In this document: positions 9,671-19,185 of the stretch, one piece after another
Position numbering within the stretch: the first letter of the stretch is position 1
How the letters are laid out: every line of letters begins with the position of its first letter
Origin: Chara braunii
Taxonomy: Eukaryota; Streptophyta; Charophyceae; Charales; Characeae
Length of the DNA stretch: 48,104 nt
Assembly: GCA_003427395.1 (NCBI GenBank)
Contig: BFEA01000019.1
Coordinates: 1,604,805 to 1,652,908 of the forward strand
Reading direction: 5' to 3'
Notes under the pieces: model-generated
What the model was told of the DNA's origin: nothing
Databases searched by the model: none
What the model saw: only the letters and a program-made list of their open reading frames with translations
Position numbers and translations under genes: made by a program

Positions 9671-11281
9671 CCTTGCCGCGCGGATTTTGGATACGGCCTG
9701 TAGTAGGTTTTTTCAAAGGTGTCCCCCTGCCTATCACAGAGTGGGGCTTACCATCTCGCTCAGAAGGGGTATCCTTCCCGGAGTTAAGCTCAGTGGAGAA
9801 ACATTCATATGAAAAGCCCTCAACTGCATCTTTGTGATGCAGCCACTCTGCTACCGCTTGTGCAGACAACCCTTCAGGCAATTTAATGTCCTTCAGGGTG
9901 TCTGTGTCTGTGTCCAACAGGCGTGTAAGAGGGAGCCAGTAAATACCCTGAAGTTTTGTTCCCTCAAATTCATCAAAGCTTGCCCGAAAAGCCAAACAAA
10001 CAATATGCAAGATTATCTTCTTTCCTTGTGCATTGACCGCAATATGTCGGCCCCTCTTAGGTTCCGACAACAACACACAGGTGCCCCTGTCCCATAAGAC
10101 TTGCTTTTTGGTTTTTGCAAGCCAACGGGCGTCTGAGGGAGGGTCTGTGGTTGGGATTGCAGGGAGAGACAGTACTTCTTCGTTGTCAATTGTGGTCAAC
10201 ATCATTGGTCCATAAGGAGAAGGGGTAATTACCGGAGGAATCATATATTCCTGTGACCTACCCCCCTGCTTGTCTTCTTTCTGCAGGGTTTTCATAGGGC
10301 GTGTGATTTGCAGTAGCTGTCTTGCTGCAGTGGTTTTTCCCTGCAATAGCCCTTCTTCTTTAGAGCTAGATCGACGGGGCTTAGAGGGAGAGTTGTCCCT
10401 CTTGCCCTTGGGAGAGGACTTCTTACCGGACATCCGCAGCTTCTTATGGGGAGAGGCTTTTTGAGTCCGAGTCAAGACCCCTTCCTCTTGGGTTGAGCCC
10501 TCCAAAGCTGCAGGAGTCAGGCTAAGACTTTGACTGTCGACCGAGCGGAAATCCTCATCCGAATCAGACCTTTCGCCGGCGGGGCTCCAGCCGCTCTGGA
10601 TTCCTTCATTCTATACAGAGTTTTGACCCCCAAATTGGAATCCTGGTCGCTTTCTTCTTGTGACGAAGCATACATATCATTCTCAAACTTTCGGTTTAGG
10701 GATGGTGAGGGACACTGCCCTTCCTCCTGAGGACCACTTATTTCGTCGGCAACATCCTCTGAGTCTGATGACGAAAACAAGTGGTCCTGGGAGGGAGGAC
10801 AGGATCTGTGTTCATGGAGAACAATCTCATTCCCTTTCACTACGAAGTCTGAGCTTCGTTCTCCTTCCGAATCCCCGTTTCTATCCTCCCTCTTCCGTTT
10901 CTCTCGGCCAGGGAGGGACTTGTCCTCATCCATTAATTCTACGGGAGTAGGAAAACTTTCCCTTCTTTCTGCATTCCTTGATTGTTCCTGCCTCTCAGAT
11001 CCCTCTTTCGAGGGAACCTTCTCGTTCCCATCACTTCTCGTTCCCAACCCTTTTCTTGCTTCTGTCGGGGAATATTCCGTGCTTGTCCCCTTAGCTCCCT
11101 CTCTCGCCCGTTCCCTGTCCTGCCGCTCTTTATCTTTTTCCTTCACCCAGGTCTGATTATTTTCCCCCTCTTTATTCCCTTCATCTTTCTCCTGAGCGCC
11201 TCGCTTTTCCTTGTCAACAGCCATACCCTCCCCCCCTTTGTCCCCCTTCACCTTTTCACCTCCTCTCTCCTTTCCTTCCAC
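9645..11281 (-). pseudogene. LINE-1 ORF1 (RNA-binding type), one frameshift
   Basis: Two frames join: 11281-10517 (254 residues, strongly Lys/Glu/Asp-rich and charged) and 10505-9645 (286 residues). Coding sense crosses between frames near 10565-10580, where the second frame read upstream gives SDSDEDFRSVDSQSLSL in continuity, so a single indel is likely. The second half holds an ordered region, with WLAKTKKQVLWDRGTCVLLS, then IILHIVCLAF and IYWLPLTRLLD, and ends in a basic Gly/Lys/Pro-rich tail. No zinc knuckle is visible. By position it is LINE ORF1, presumably an RNA-binding chaperone. I do not recognise the fold. Confidence 0.7.
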
Positions 11282-11412
11282 CCTTCCACTCGCCTCCTTT
11301 TCTCCTGACCTCGTCCCCCCCTTCCTTCTTCCCGTTTTTAGCTCAGGGTATGACTATCGTGAAGAAGGGATCCGAATAGTTGCACCACTCATCCCCCAAC
11401 AGAACATGTTGA

Positions 11413-12609
11413 ATGCATCTGGTCAGTGGTCTAAAGATGGATGCACTGCAGGCTTTCTATGGTAAAAATTCAGCTTGGTGGCGTGTTTCTCAAAAAGCAG
11501 AATTGGATCTTAGGTCTCTTAATGTGAATGGTCTGGCTACAGCAGATGCTGTAAAAAGAAAAGCAATCATAGAGCCATTGAAAGGAGTCGAGGGGAGATC
11601 TTGGCCTGATTTAATTTATATTCAGGAAACTTTCCTCATGAACACTCCTAAGCATAATAGAGCACACAATCTAACTTCGCCCTATCAGAAATATCAAGCC
11701 TATTCCACGGTCAATGGATCGGCGGGGGTTGCTATTTGGGTACCACCAGATTCAAGGATAGAAATAGTGTACTCTAAAGCTGATCAAGAGCAGGGTAGAT
11801 GGCTAGTTACGTTGGTAATGTTGGAAATAGAGTTAATTTGTGTGATCAACATTTATGGTCCTAACACGGCACATGAGCGTCGAGATCTTTTTCAGGAAAT
11901 TAGGAACCATATCCCTAGACGGGTACCCATTATCATGGCAGGTGACTTTAATGCGGCACCGGATCGATGGCTAGATAGATGAAAAATTTCGGATCCATGC
12001 CCTATATATATAGAGGAAGATGAACAAATTATCCAACAGCTAAGTGAATCAGAAAATTTATTTGACTTCTATAGGAGGTTATGCCCTCAGGAACGATCCT
12101 ATACATGCATACGGAATATTGGTTCCCCTTACCAGTCAAGATCAAGGATAGATCTGATTCTCATTTCGGAGGATTTAGACGGCGCATTGATGGGAGTGAA
12201 TATTTTTTCGCAAAGTCCATGGCTAGGAATGAACCACAAGATGTGTGCAGTGCTACTTTCTTTTAGAAAGAAACCAGATCAGGGTAGGAGCTACATATAG
12301 GATGTTTGGCAATTTTGACACTCCACTAAGGATAGACATGACTCATATATAGCATGGTTTAATAATGGACTAGTATTCTTCGCTAAAAAGTGTAATAAAT
12401 ATTCTAAGTTAAGGGCCAAGGAAAGATATAATCAGGAAATGATGATTCAAGAAAAAATTATTCAATACGAACAACAAGACGTTCCAGAACAATCATCTCA
12501 ACCAGTAGACATTCTAGACCTCAAGAAACAATTACTTACTTTTGCTCAAAATCGTTGGCAAGGACATATGATCAGAGACAAATTATTTAAACATTTGACG
12601 GAAAGATAA
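11413..12609 (+). pseudogene. LINE-2 AP-like endonuclease domain
   Basis: Motifs in order are SLNVNGLA (Asn), IYIQETFLM (catalytic Glu), NIYGPN (Tyr), IMAGDFNAAPD (Asp, Asn), RIDLILIS (Asp) and LGMNHKMCAVLL, where the usual Ser-Asp-His reads Met-Asn-His, so the last Asp is lost. In-frame stops occur at 11980 (TGA), 12298 (TAG), 12316 (TGA) and 12607 (TAA), with no indel between them. Two stops fall in YI(stop)DVWQF(stop)HSTKD. The first ATG used here is arbitrary, because the true start is probably lost to truncation. Confidence 0.85.
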
Positions 12610-13869
12610 ATGGACTCATCTTTTTTTTCTATAGCACGGGCCAGAGCTAGACGTACATCTATTGAAGGACTAAGGGATCCCTTACAAAGTCCTACACAGG
12701 AACCTTTCACCTCAGCTAGTAGTTTGAAAGTGGCATATAATTTTTTCAAAAATCTTTTCATGTCAAGGGTAGATGCAGCAGAATTTAACTCAAATATTCA
12801 GGAATTTTTTGCCCCTATAACACAGGAAATAACTCAACAACAAAAGGCCAGACTGGAGGAACCCATCACCAAGGAGGAAATCTGGACGGCGCTCTTACAA
12901 ATAGACGAGGATAAAACCCCGGGTTTCGATGGTTTCCCTAAAGAATTTTGGGAGACAATGTGACCGCATTTTTCCGAGGACCTAATGAAATTCTATACGC
13001 AGGTCCATAAATCAGGATGCATGGGAGAAATTGTCGGACAAGGGTTACTTACCCTATCATACAAAAAAGGAGATAAAACAAATATAAAGAACTGTAGGCC
13101 AATTACCTTACTTACTGTTGTATACAAGATGCTTGCCAAGGCTATTGCTAACAGGTTCATCCCATTAATGCCGGATATTATTCACCCTTCACAAACAGGG
13201 TTCGTTAAAGATAGGAATATACATGATAATATCCTACTCATCAATGAAATAATTAAATTATCTCGTCAAAATCATCAGAATGCAGCCTTTGTATTCATAG
13301 ATTTCGAGAAGGCGTATGATCATATGGATTGGAGGTTTTTGGATGCATGTCTGGAAAAAATGAATTTCGGTCCAACAATTCGTAAATGGATTACTATACT
13401 GCATTCGAATGCTACCACAAGGGTTCAGGTCAATGGTCTACTTTCACCAGAAATACATCTCAAAAGATCAGTAAGACAAGGAGATCCTTTAGCCCCTTTT
13501 CTTTTTGTAATTATAATGGATGCATTAGGAACTAATCTCAGAGTAAATAAGAACATTAGAAGGCTTCACATTTCAGGAATTCCAGAGGAAGCTATACCAA
13601 TCTGCTCTATGTTTGTAGATGATCGAACCATAATGATGGAAGCATCGCAGAAAAACATGGAGGAAATAAAAGCATTGATGGATAAGTTCTCCCTTCTGTT
13701 GGATATGGAAGTTAAATGGGGAAGTAAAACTCAAGGTTGGTGGATTCATTCTCAAGGAGATAGGTCGCCAGAAAATCCTAAGGTAAAGTGGATGGCATTA
13801 GAGGCACCTATCAGAGTATTGGGGATGATGCTCACACTAAAATGGAAACCAATTTCTAATGAAGTATGA
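12610..13869 (+). pseudogene. LINE-2 reverse transcriptase
   Basis: RT blocks are clear: DEDKTPGFDGFPKEFW, LSYKKGDKTNIKNCRPITLL, QTGFVKDRNIHDNILL, FVFIDFEKAYDHMDW (first catalytic Asp), RSVRQGDPLAPFLFV and ICSMFVDDRTIMM (Asp-Asp box, FVDD). TGA stops interrupt at 12961 and 13867. The 12961 stop follows WETM where LINE-1 has Trp (LATWGAF), which fits a TGG-to-TGA change. Catalytic residues are otherwise intact, so loss of function is by nonsense changes only. Confidence 0.9.
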
Positions 13870-14891
13870 ATCACTTCTCCAGCATTACAGAAAATGAAGC
13901 AATGGAAAAACTTACATACTTCCCTTTTCGGCAGGGCTTTGGTTATTAACAACGTAATCCTTGCGTCTATTTGGTACAAGTCCGCCTTATGGGCACTGAA
14001 CAAGAAATCAACCAAGGAACTTCGGGGGCAGCTCACAGCCTTCTTATGGCAAGGTAACCACGAGACATCTCATGTAATCCCCAGAGTAGCATGGCAGGTT
14101 CTCATACAACCAAAAGCCAAGGGGGGTTTAGGCATTTTGGATCCAATGATCCAATGCCAAACTTTGGTTCTTCAAAGGATTATACATTTAATTTTTGCTA
14201 CCGACCTCCCTTGGCAATCTTTGGCTCTGGAACAAATACGCAGATTGGCTCCACAAACCACAAACAATGCAAAATCCACTAACTTGGGTGGAGGATAGGT
14301 ATTGGGCTATTCCCCGACCTAAGGCACACTGTTAAAGAGGGGGAGAGGATAGAGGTTCGGAGAGATCTAGTGTTAGACGTTTTTTTGGTAAATTTATTGA
14401 AAATATGGCGCAAGTTACCTATACCTAACAGATCACTCCCTTCTAGGTACGAGGAAGTACTTAGACAACCAATTTTTGAAAACAAATGGATCTCAGATGC
14501 ACAAGGTAGGGTGTTCATAAGTTCTACATCCTCGTGGTCCATCTGGGTTAAACATGGTATAATTAGGATTAAAGACTTGTGGAATTCAGAAAACAAGAGT
14601 TGGAAATCAGTAGATCAACTAAGAAAGGAAATTAAGTATGCACATCATTTAGAGGAGAATCTTGAAATCATCACGTCATCTATCCCTTTGGCCTGGTTAG
14701 CCACACTGAAAAAGGGGTCCGTCTTTTTGGTTGGTGACTGGGTATGTGCGCATCTGACGGAAGGTTCCAAGGTAGTAGGACAAATTTTAGATATCCATAT
14801 AGATGGGGCCTTAATAAATGTCTTTGCATTTCATAGGGACTACACAATGGCACAACACAGTCAAGACAAAGTAATGTTCTTTAATTTTTAA
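13870..14891 (+). pseudogene. LINE-2 post-RT region
   Basis: Continues the RT frame to a stop at 14296-14298, with LHTSLFGRALVINN and IQPKAKGGLGILDPMIQ, the same blocks seen in LINE-1 (PREQGGLGILDP) and LINE-4. A frame change near 14300 leads into a 173-residue frame (14370-14891) that includes RQPIFENKWISDAQGRVFIS and IIRIKDLWNSENKSW. These align in order with the LINE-1 and LINE-4 post-RT region. No catalytic motif is expected here. Confidence 0.8.
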
Positions 14892-14978
14892 TCCTTATAT
14901 AGAGTAAGGGCTTTGTATAGTACGACTTCCAACGCATGAAAAGGTTTTTGCCCAAATATTCTTATACCTGATCTTCCT

Positions 14979-15725
14979 TTGGATCCTGCGGAATGGACCT
15001 GGCGTGCCAATAGAAGATGCAAGGCGCAGAGGTTGCAATCTCTATCAGTCAAGGCTTCATATCGATTATTACATCCTAGAATAGATGTTCTGGCGGTCTT
15101 ACAGGAGCGGTGCGCTCGACATCTGAATGTTTATATGGATTTGTTTAGTACAGTCAAGTGGTGTCAAGGTTTCACGGAAAGACCTTCTAAGTTTGCCTCA
15201 TTACAGTGGCAGATTGCACATACGTGTCTGCCAACAAACGACTGGTTGATTGATCATTCCACGTTGGAGCAGAGGGGGGTGGCTCTGCCATGGTGTGACA
15301 TGTGTGTGGAGGTTTTTCCCAGTAGAAAGATAAAAGAAACAATTGAGCACATCGTTTTACAATGTCCAGGGGCAAAATTGTTGTGGAGACGATGGGACTA
15401 TGTATGGAATAGATTTACGGGTATCGATTGGCCATGGGATTGGAGGGCGATTCTCTTGGGACATTGGTACCCTGTTCTCACTTCTTTATCGAATTTTCAG
15501 CAGAACCTGTATAGCATAGGTAGGAAATCTATGCTATGGGTACTATGGTATAGAAGATGTGTTTTCACAATAGAAAAGGTTAAGATTGATGGCAGAGAAT
15601 TGTCGGAACTAGTACAGCAAATGGTGGAAACAGAGGTAAGATACCAATGGGAAAAAACTAAAGAAAGAATCAATATGTTGCAACATAAAACAGGAAATAA
15701 AGAAGAAAATACTCAATTTCACTAA
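14979..15725 (+). pseudogene. LINE-2 zinc-binding (zf-RVT) C-terminus
   Basis: A 248-residue frame holds SLQWQIAHTCLPTNDWLID, then LPWCDMCVEVF and TIEHIVLQCPGAKLLWRRW, a Cys-x2-Cys ... His-x4-Cys pattern typical of the reverse-transcriptase zinc-binding domain at the end of plant LINE ORF2. The tail is basic and ends at TAA 15723. Bases 15548-15641 of this frame recur exactly at 28786-28879 beside an adapter artefact. Confidence 0.85.
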
Positions 15726-15742
15726 GGACTGGATGAGTGATT

Positions 15743-15914
15743 CTCCAAGAGGGAAACTGGGAAAGGTAGAATGGTCAGGAGGGGAGGAGGATGGGGAAAA
15801 CATCAAGAGCTGTCTCTTATACACATCTAGATGTGTATAAGAGACAGCTCCAAGAGGGAAACTGGGAAAGGTAGAATGGTCAGGAGGGGAGGAGGATGGG
15901 GAAAACATCAAGAG
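15743..15914. other. Assembly artefact: 67-bp duplication around a Nextera junction
   Basis: Bases 15743-15809 and 15848-15914 are identical over 67 bp (CTCCAAGAGGG ... CATCAAGAG). They are separated only by a 38-bp junction adapter. A read carrying an untrimmed mate-pair junction was evidently merged into the assembly. The real genome probably has one copy and no adapter. Confidence 0.95.
15810..15847. other. Nextera mate-pair junction adapter (sequencing contaminant)
   Basis: CTGTCTCTTATACACATCT is followed directly by its reverse complement AGATGTGTATAAGAGACAG. This is the Tn5 mosaic-end pair left at the circularisation junction of Nextera mate-pair libraries. It is a perfect 38-bp palindrome of synthetic origin. 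A second identical copy is at 28748-28785. Confidence 0.98.
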
Positions 15915-16188
15915 GGATTATAAGATTATATTCCATGATTGGTTCGATGTCCAGCCACGCGCAATATTAAGACCTCCAGAATCTTTTCCGGATCCTTTCC
16001 CCCCTTCGGACCTGGCATTGGTGGATCTGCAGTGGTATGGGGGGGGGGTGGAATAATGGCAGGGAAAATCATTCACTATGGTTATTTGGATATGAAAGAG
16101 GGATTAGTTGCTATTTGGATATGTCACAGGGGGATGAGTTGCTAGTAGAAATTGATTTTTTCTGGCGGCCCTATGGGGCTGAAGAGTT

Positions 16189-16310
16189 AGCTCTCCTTCA
16201 GATTATTGGAGTTCTCTATATCATGTTCCAGATATATTATGTAAGAGGTAGCTCTCCTTCAGATTATTAAAGTTCTCGGTATCATGTTCCAGAAATATTA
16301 TGTAAGAGGG
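16189..16310. repeat. 61-bp tandem duplication
   Basis: AGCTCTCCTTCAGATTATT starts at 16189 and again at 16250. The two units continue through CATGTTCCAGA...TATTATGTAAGAGG with few differences. It lies in the presumed LINE-2 3' region. Confidence 0.9.
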
Positions 16311-16312
16311 AC

Positions 16313-16362
16313 GCTGGACCCGGTTTCCAGCAGGTGCAGCTCCCCACCAAAAGAATGGAGCC

Positions 16363-16395
<33 letters not shown>
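16313..16395 (+). mobile_element. SINE-like tail repeat R, copy 1, with 25-nt poly(A)
   Basis: GGACCCGGTTTCCAGCAGGT then GCAGCTCCCCACCAAAAGAA and TGGAGC lead into an A-tract (16371-16395). The core CAGCAGGTGNAGCTCCCCACC plus AATAGATGGAGC recurs at 28193-28290 (minus), 28396-28550, 29951-30009 and 30029-30060, mostly ending in A-runs. It may be a SINE or the 3' end of a LINE family. The 5' part is not defined. Confidence 0.6.
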
Positions 16396-16421
16396 GGCAC
16401 TGGCCTACTAGGCTAAGTTGA

Positions 16422-16947
16422 GGGCATGCTCACACCACCACGTATTTTCGCAAATTTTACGGGTCCCAATTTGCGATTATACGTCATCATGATGTCCTGG
16501 TCACACACCACACCCCTAGTCACCACAAAACAGAAAAGACACTCTAGCGACCAGATCTCCAACTCCAAATGTGAAAATAGGGTCACACAGGGCAACAAAA
16601 AAAAAAAAGACTTTCCCCTTGCTCCCCCCCCTCCCCCTCCCCCCCCCCTTTTCTCCTCTTTCCTGAGTCCTCACGCACATATTTTTGCAAAATAGAATTG
16701 TACAACCCTGCACACCACAAATTTTTGTTTTTGTTTCCAAAAAGAAACAGCAGAAATAGAAATACGTTTTGTGGGGACCTCTAGAGGTAAAGGTCCCCGC
16801 AAAGTAGGTTACCCTGCGGCTGTCCAGGCCGGTGACATATATTACGTGACCTTTAGCGCGATAATGCAAAATATGTGCCCCTTGTAACCCAAAAAATCAC
16901 GTCTAATTTGCGATTTTGCGAAAATAGATGATAGTGTGAGTATGCCC
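16422..16947. mobile_element. Non-autonomous TIR transposon A (3-bp TSD TGA)
   Basis: The left end GGGCATGCTCACACCACCAC and the complement of the right end, GGGCATACTCACACTATCAT, both continue into TATTTTCGCAAA. TGA flanks both sides (16419-16421, 16948-16950). Length is 526 bp, with no transposase. Related ends occur at element C (18327-18771), at the lone right end 18255-18273 and at the element-E remnant. Confidence 0.85.
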
Positions 16948-17115
16948 TGAGTAACAGGACTTCCGGGTAGAATTGTGAGGTCCCCTGCCTCCTCCATTGT
17001 CTGCAATATATGAAATTTATTCGAAAATAAAAATAAAAATAAATGGGGACAGAGTGTGTCCGGCCCTACATCGGGCCTTTGCATTTTCTCAAAAAAGGGT
17101 AGTATGGGATATAAC

Positions 17116-18138
17116 GGACCTCAACACACCACCTCTGACTTGGAGAAAAAGGCTCATTTTTGGGAGTGCGTCATAGGGGCTCACCACACCTATCCCAAAA
17201 ACGGGAAAATGTTCAGGAGCGCTCTCGAACGCGGGAACTTGAAGTCGAGAAAAAAACGGTTCGAGAGGCCTCATCGCCGCACTGCGCTCTCGAAGGGGGC
17301 ACTCTCCAATGTGTCAGAAAAGACCAGGCCTTTTTGGAGAGTGCAGTGTGGCAGTGCGGCCTCTCCCGAAACTTTCATTGCGGCTGGGAAGAGGGAAATC
17401 AATGGTGTCGCGTCGCGCATGGGACATGATGCTTGGGCCCACCCAGGGTCCGGAAAGACCTCACGGTTCGAAAGTTCTCTCGAACCACGCACCACAAAAC
17501 GCTGGCCGCAGACGGTCGTCCGTCATGGCACAATCTCCAAATTTGGGCCTAATTCGGAGGTGCCTTCGACCACTCTCGAAAGTGGCCACTTTGCACGCCG
17601 GGCAAGGACCACAGTTCGCGAGCACTCTTGAAACCCGCGTTCTGGCCGCTCTCAAATTTTTTTCTGACACCGATTTTTGAGAGTTGGTATGGCGATGCGT
17701 TTCCTCTTCAAATCGGTGTTTTCGGGACAGGTGTGGCAATGCCCATAGCCACACCAACTTCCGACTTGGAGCTGTCAGAATGCATTCGAGAGCAGTTTGA
17801 AAGTGGCCTTCGAGAGCACTCCCGAAATCACTTCGGACTCCCGCCTGGCCATTTTCGGAAGACCTCGCGCGGAGGCCCAATTTTGATCAGAAAACTCGTG
17901 AGGAGATCACAGCCGACAAGTGGTCTCCAAGCGGTCTCCTCACAGTTTTCGTCGGCACATGCTGGACAGCGCTTGAGACTGCTGTCAAATGCCCTCGCCA
18001 CTGCCTCCAACTCCGACAGCACCCCAAGTTGGGAGTGCAATGTGGCGAAGCGCACTCCCAAATGCATTTTCGCGTCTTCTGACCATCGTGAGTAGTCCCG
18101 AATTTTTTCTCTAAGTTGGGAGCAGTGGGGTGAGTCCC
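17116..18138. mobile_element. Putative TIR transposon B with subterminal TCTCGAA repeats
   Basis: The left end GGACCTCAACACACCACCTC and the complement of the right end, GGGACTCACCCCACTGCTCC, continue to ACTTGGAGAAAAA and ACTTAGAGAAAAA, about 24 of 35 matching. Flanking triplets are AAC and AAA, an imperfect duplication. The interior has about seven copies of TCTCGAA/TTCGAGA in both orientations. Frames of 120-190 residues inside show no known motif and look incidental. Boundaries are moderately supported. Confidence 0.55.
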
Positions 18139-18254
18139 AAAATATGGTACTATGGGATAGTATTGTGCCCCACCAATAGATGGAGCCTCCCCGATGGTGC
18201 TAGTGGTGTCTGCTCTTATCAGCACCCCTAGCAGCCGCTCAAAAATAAAAAATA

Positions 18255-18273
18255 AAATAGTGTGAGCGTGCCC
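18255..18273. mobile_element. Solo right end of an A/C-family element
   Basis: AATAGTGTGAGCGTGCCC followed by TGA matches the right terminus of element A (ATAGTGTGAGTATGCCC, TGA). Its own left end was not found. It may instead be the outer end of a larger element starting at 16422, because the flanks of the two sites also resemble each other (GGCCTA... / ...TAGGCC). Confidence 0.5.
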
Positions 18274-18326
18274 TGAGCTAGGCCGATGATGTTATCAATT
18301 CGCGGAGCCTGAGAATTTCTTTTTCA

Positions 18327-18771
18327 GGGCATACTCACAGTAGGGTTTTTTTTAGCAAAATCGCAAAATCTGCTACAGTATTGCAGTCACAAAATGCCCC
18401 CGCCCCCAGCAAAATGACAAACAGTGTAGTATATGCAAGCGGCCTGCTGGGCCACGGAATTCAGCAATTTGTCTAGAGGTCCTCACAAATTCGCATTTGC
18501 TTTTCTGGATTAAAAACAAAGAAAGAAGAAAACCTCAGCGCGCGAGAAAATGCAATTGCTGGCGTACTAAAGTCCAGAAGAAAAAAAGGTCGCCATCTGC
18601 TATCAGTTGTGTGACCACTTAAATAGCAGATGGAGCAATTTTCATCAAGTCTCGGCCATGTCTCATTCAAAAGGGCCACCGTGTGTGAGTCTGTGGCACA
18701 CCTAATTCTCAAAATTGCGGAAGCAAAAATTGCAGATTTTGCGATTTTGCTTACTGTGTGCGAGTATGCCC
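18327..18771. mobile_element. Non-autonomous TIR transposon C (3-bp TSD TCA)
   Basis: The left end GGGCATACTCACAGTAGGG and the complement of the right end, GGGCATACTCGCACACAGTA, both lead into AGCAAAATCGCAAAATCTGC. TCA flanks both ends (18324-18326, 18772-18774). Length is 445 bp and no transposase is present. It belongs to the same family as element A. Confidence 0.85.
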
Positions 18772-19185
18772 TCACACGGGGACCTGTATTCCCAAAATCC
18801 CAAAAAAAACGGGAAAAGGCCGGTCACACGGATCTGTCAAAATTGCAAATGACAAATGTACTATTCCTGTGCCCATTTGTCAGCGGCCTGGGAAGTCGCG
18901 GGGCAAGGGATTTGCGGTCTTGTCTGGAGGTGATCGCAAATGCCCTTTTGTTTTTGCATTTTCTTTAAAAATTGGCAAAAATTCGTTCACAAAAGTTCTT
19001 GCACAATTTGTGGATGGTGCCCTGTGACAAGCCAACTCCCAAATCCCCATTTCTCCAGACGTCTGTGACCTTGTCCCATATGAAAGGTACTGTAACAGCA
19101 ATGTTCCGTGAACCATGCCCCAAACCTCAAATAGGCCATTCCCAAATCCACTTTTTTTGCGGATTTGGGGTCGCCGTGTGAGTAT

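Larger units (their letters stand above)
4732..11325 (-). mobile_element. LINE-1: near full-length L1-type non-LTR retrotransposon
   Basis: On the minus strand the order is a purine-rich 5' leader (about 11325-11282), ORF1 (11281-9645), ORF2 endonuclease, reverse transcriptase and zinc-binding C-terminus (9670-5404), 3' UTR (5403-4760) and poly(A) (T-tract 4734-4759). A 9-bp match, TTCTTCCCG, lies at 4723-4731 and 11326-11334, just outside the two presumed ends, and may be the target duplication. The ORFs carry a few frameshifts and stops, so this copy is dead but recent-looking. The L1-clade call rests on the EN-RT-zf-RVT order and the EN motifs. The 5' end is set only by the candidate duplication. 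Confidence 0.85.
11335..15725 (+). mobile_element. LINE-2: AT-rich L1-type non-LTR retrotransposon, plus strand
   Basis: The order is EN (11413-12609), RT (12610-13869), post-RT region and zf-RVT C-terminus (13870-15725). Its sequence is more AT-rich than LINE-1. From 11413 to 14298 the same frame is kept for about 2.9 kb with six in-frame stops. A frame change follows near 14300. No ORF1 is visible upstream, because LINE-1 begins immediately to the left in head-to-head orientation, so LINE-2 is probably 5'-truncated. Its 3' UTR contains an assembly artefact at 15743-15914, so its true 3' end is uncertain. Confidence 0.85.

Noticed and set aside
11413-14298. Alternative genetic code with TGA read as Trp, because several in-frame TGAs fall in Trp-like positions
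   Set aside because: TAG and TAA also interrupt the same frame, ordinary TGG codons are common in it, and the other elements' TGAs do not line up with Trp. Decay by point mutation is simpler.
17056-17880. Overlapping ORFs of 120-190 residues within element B
   Set aside because: No domain motif, equal-length frames on both strands, and they lie in a repeat-rich non-autonomous element.
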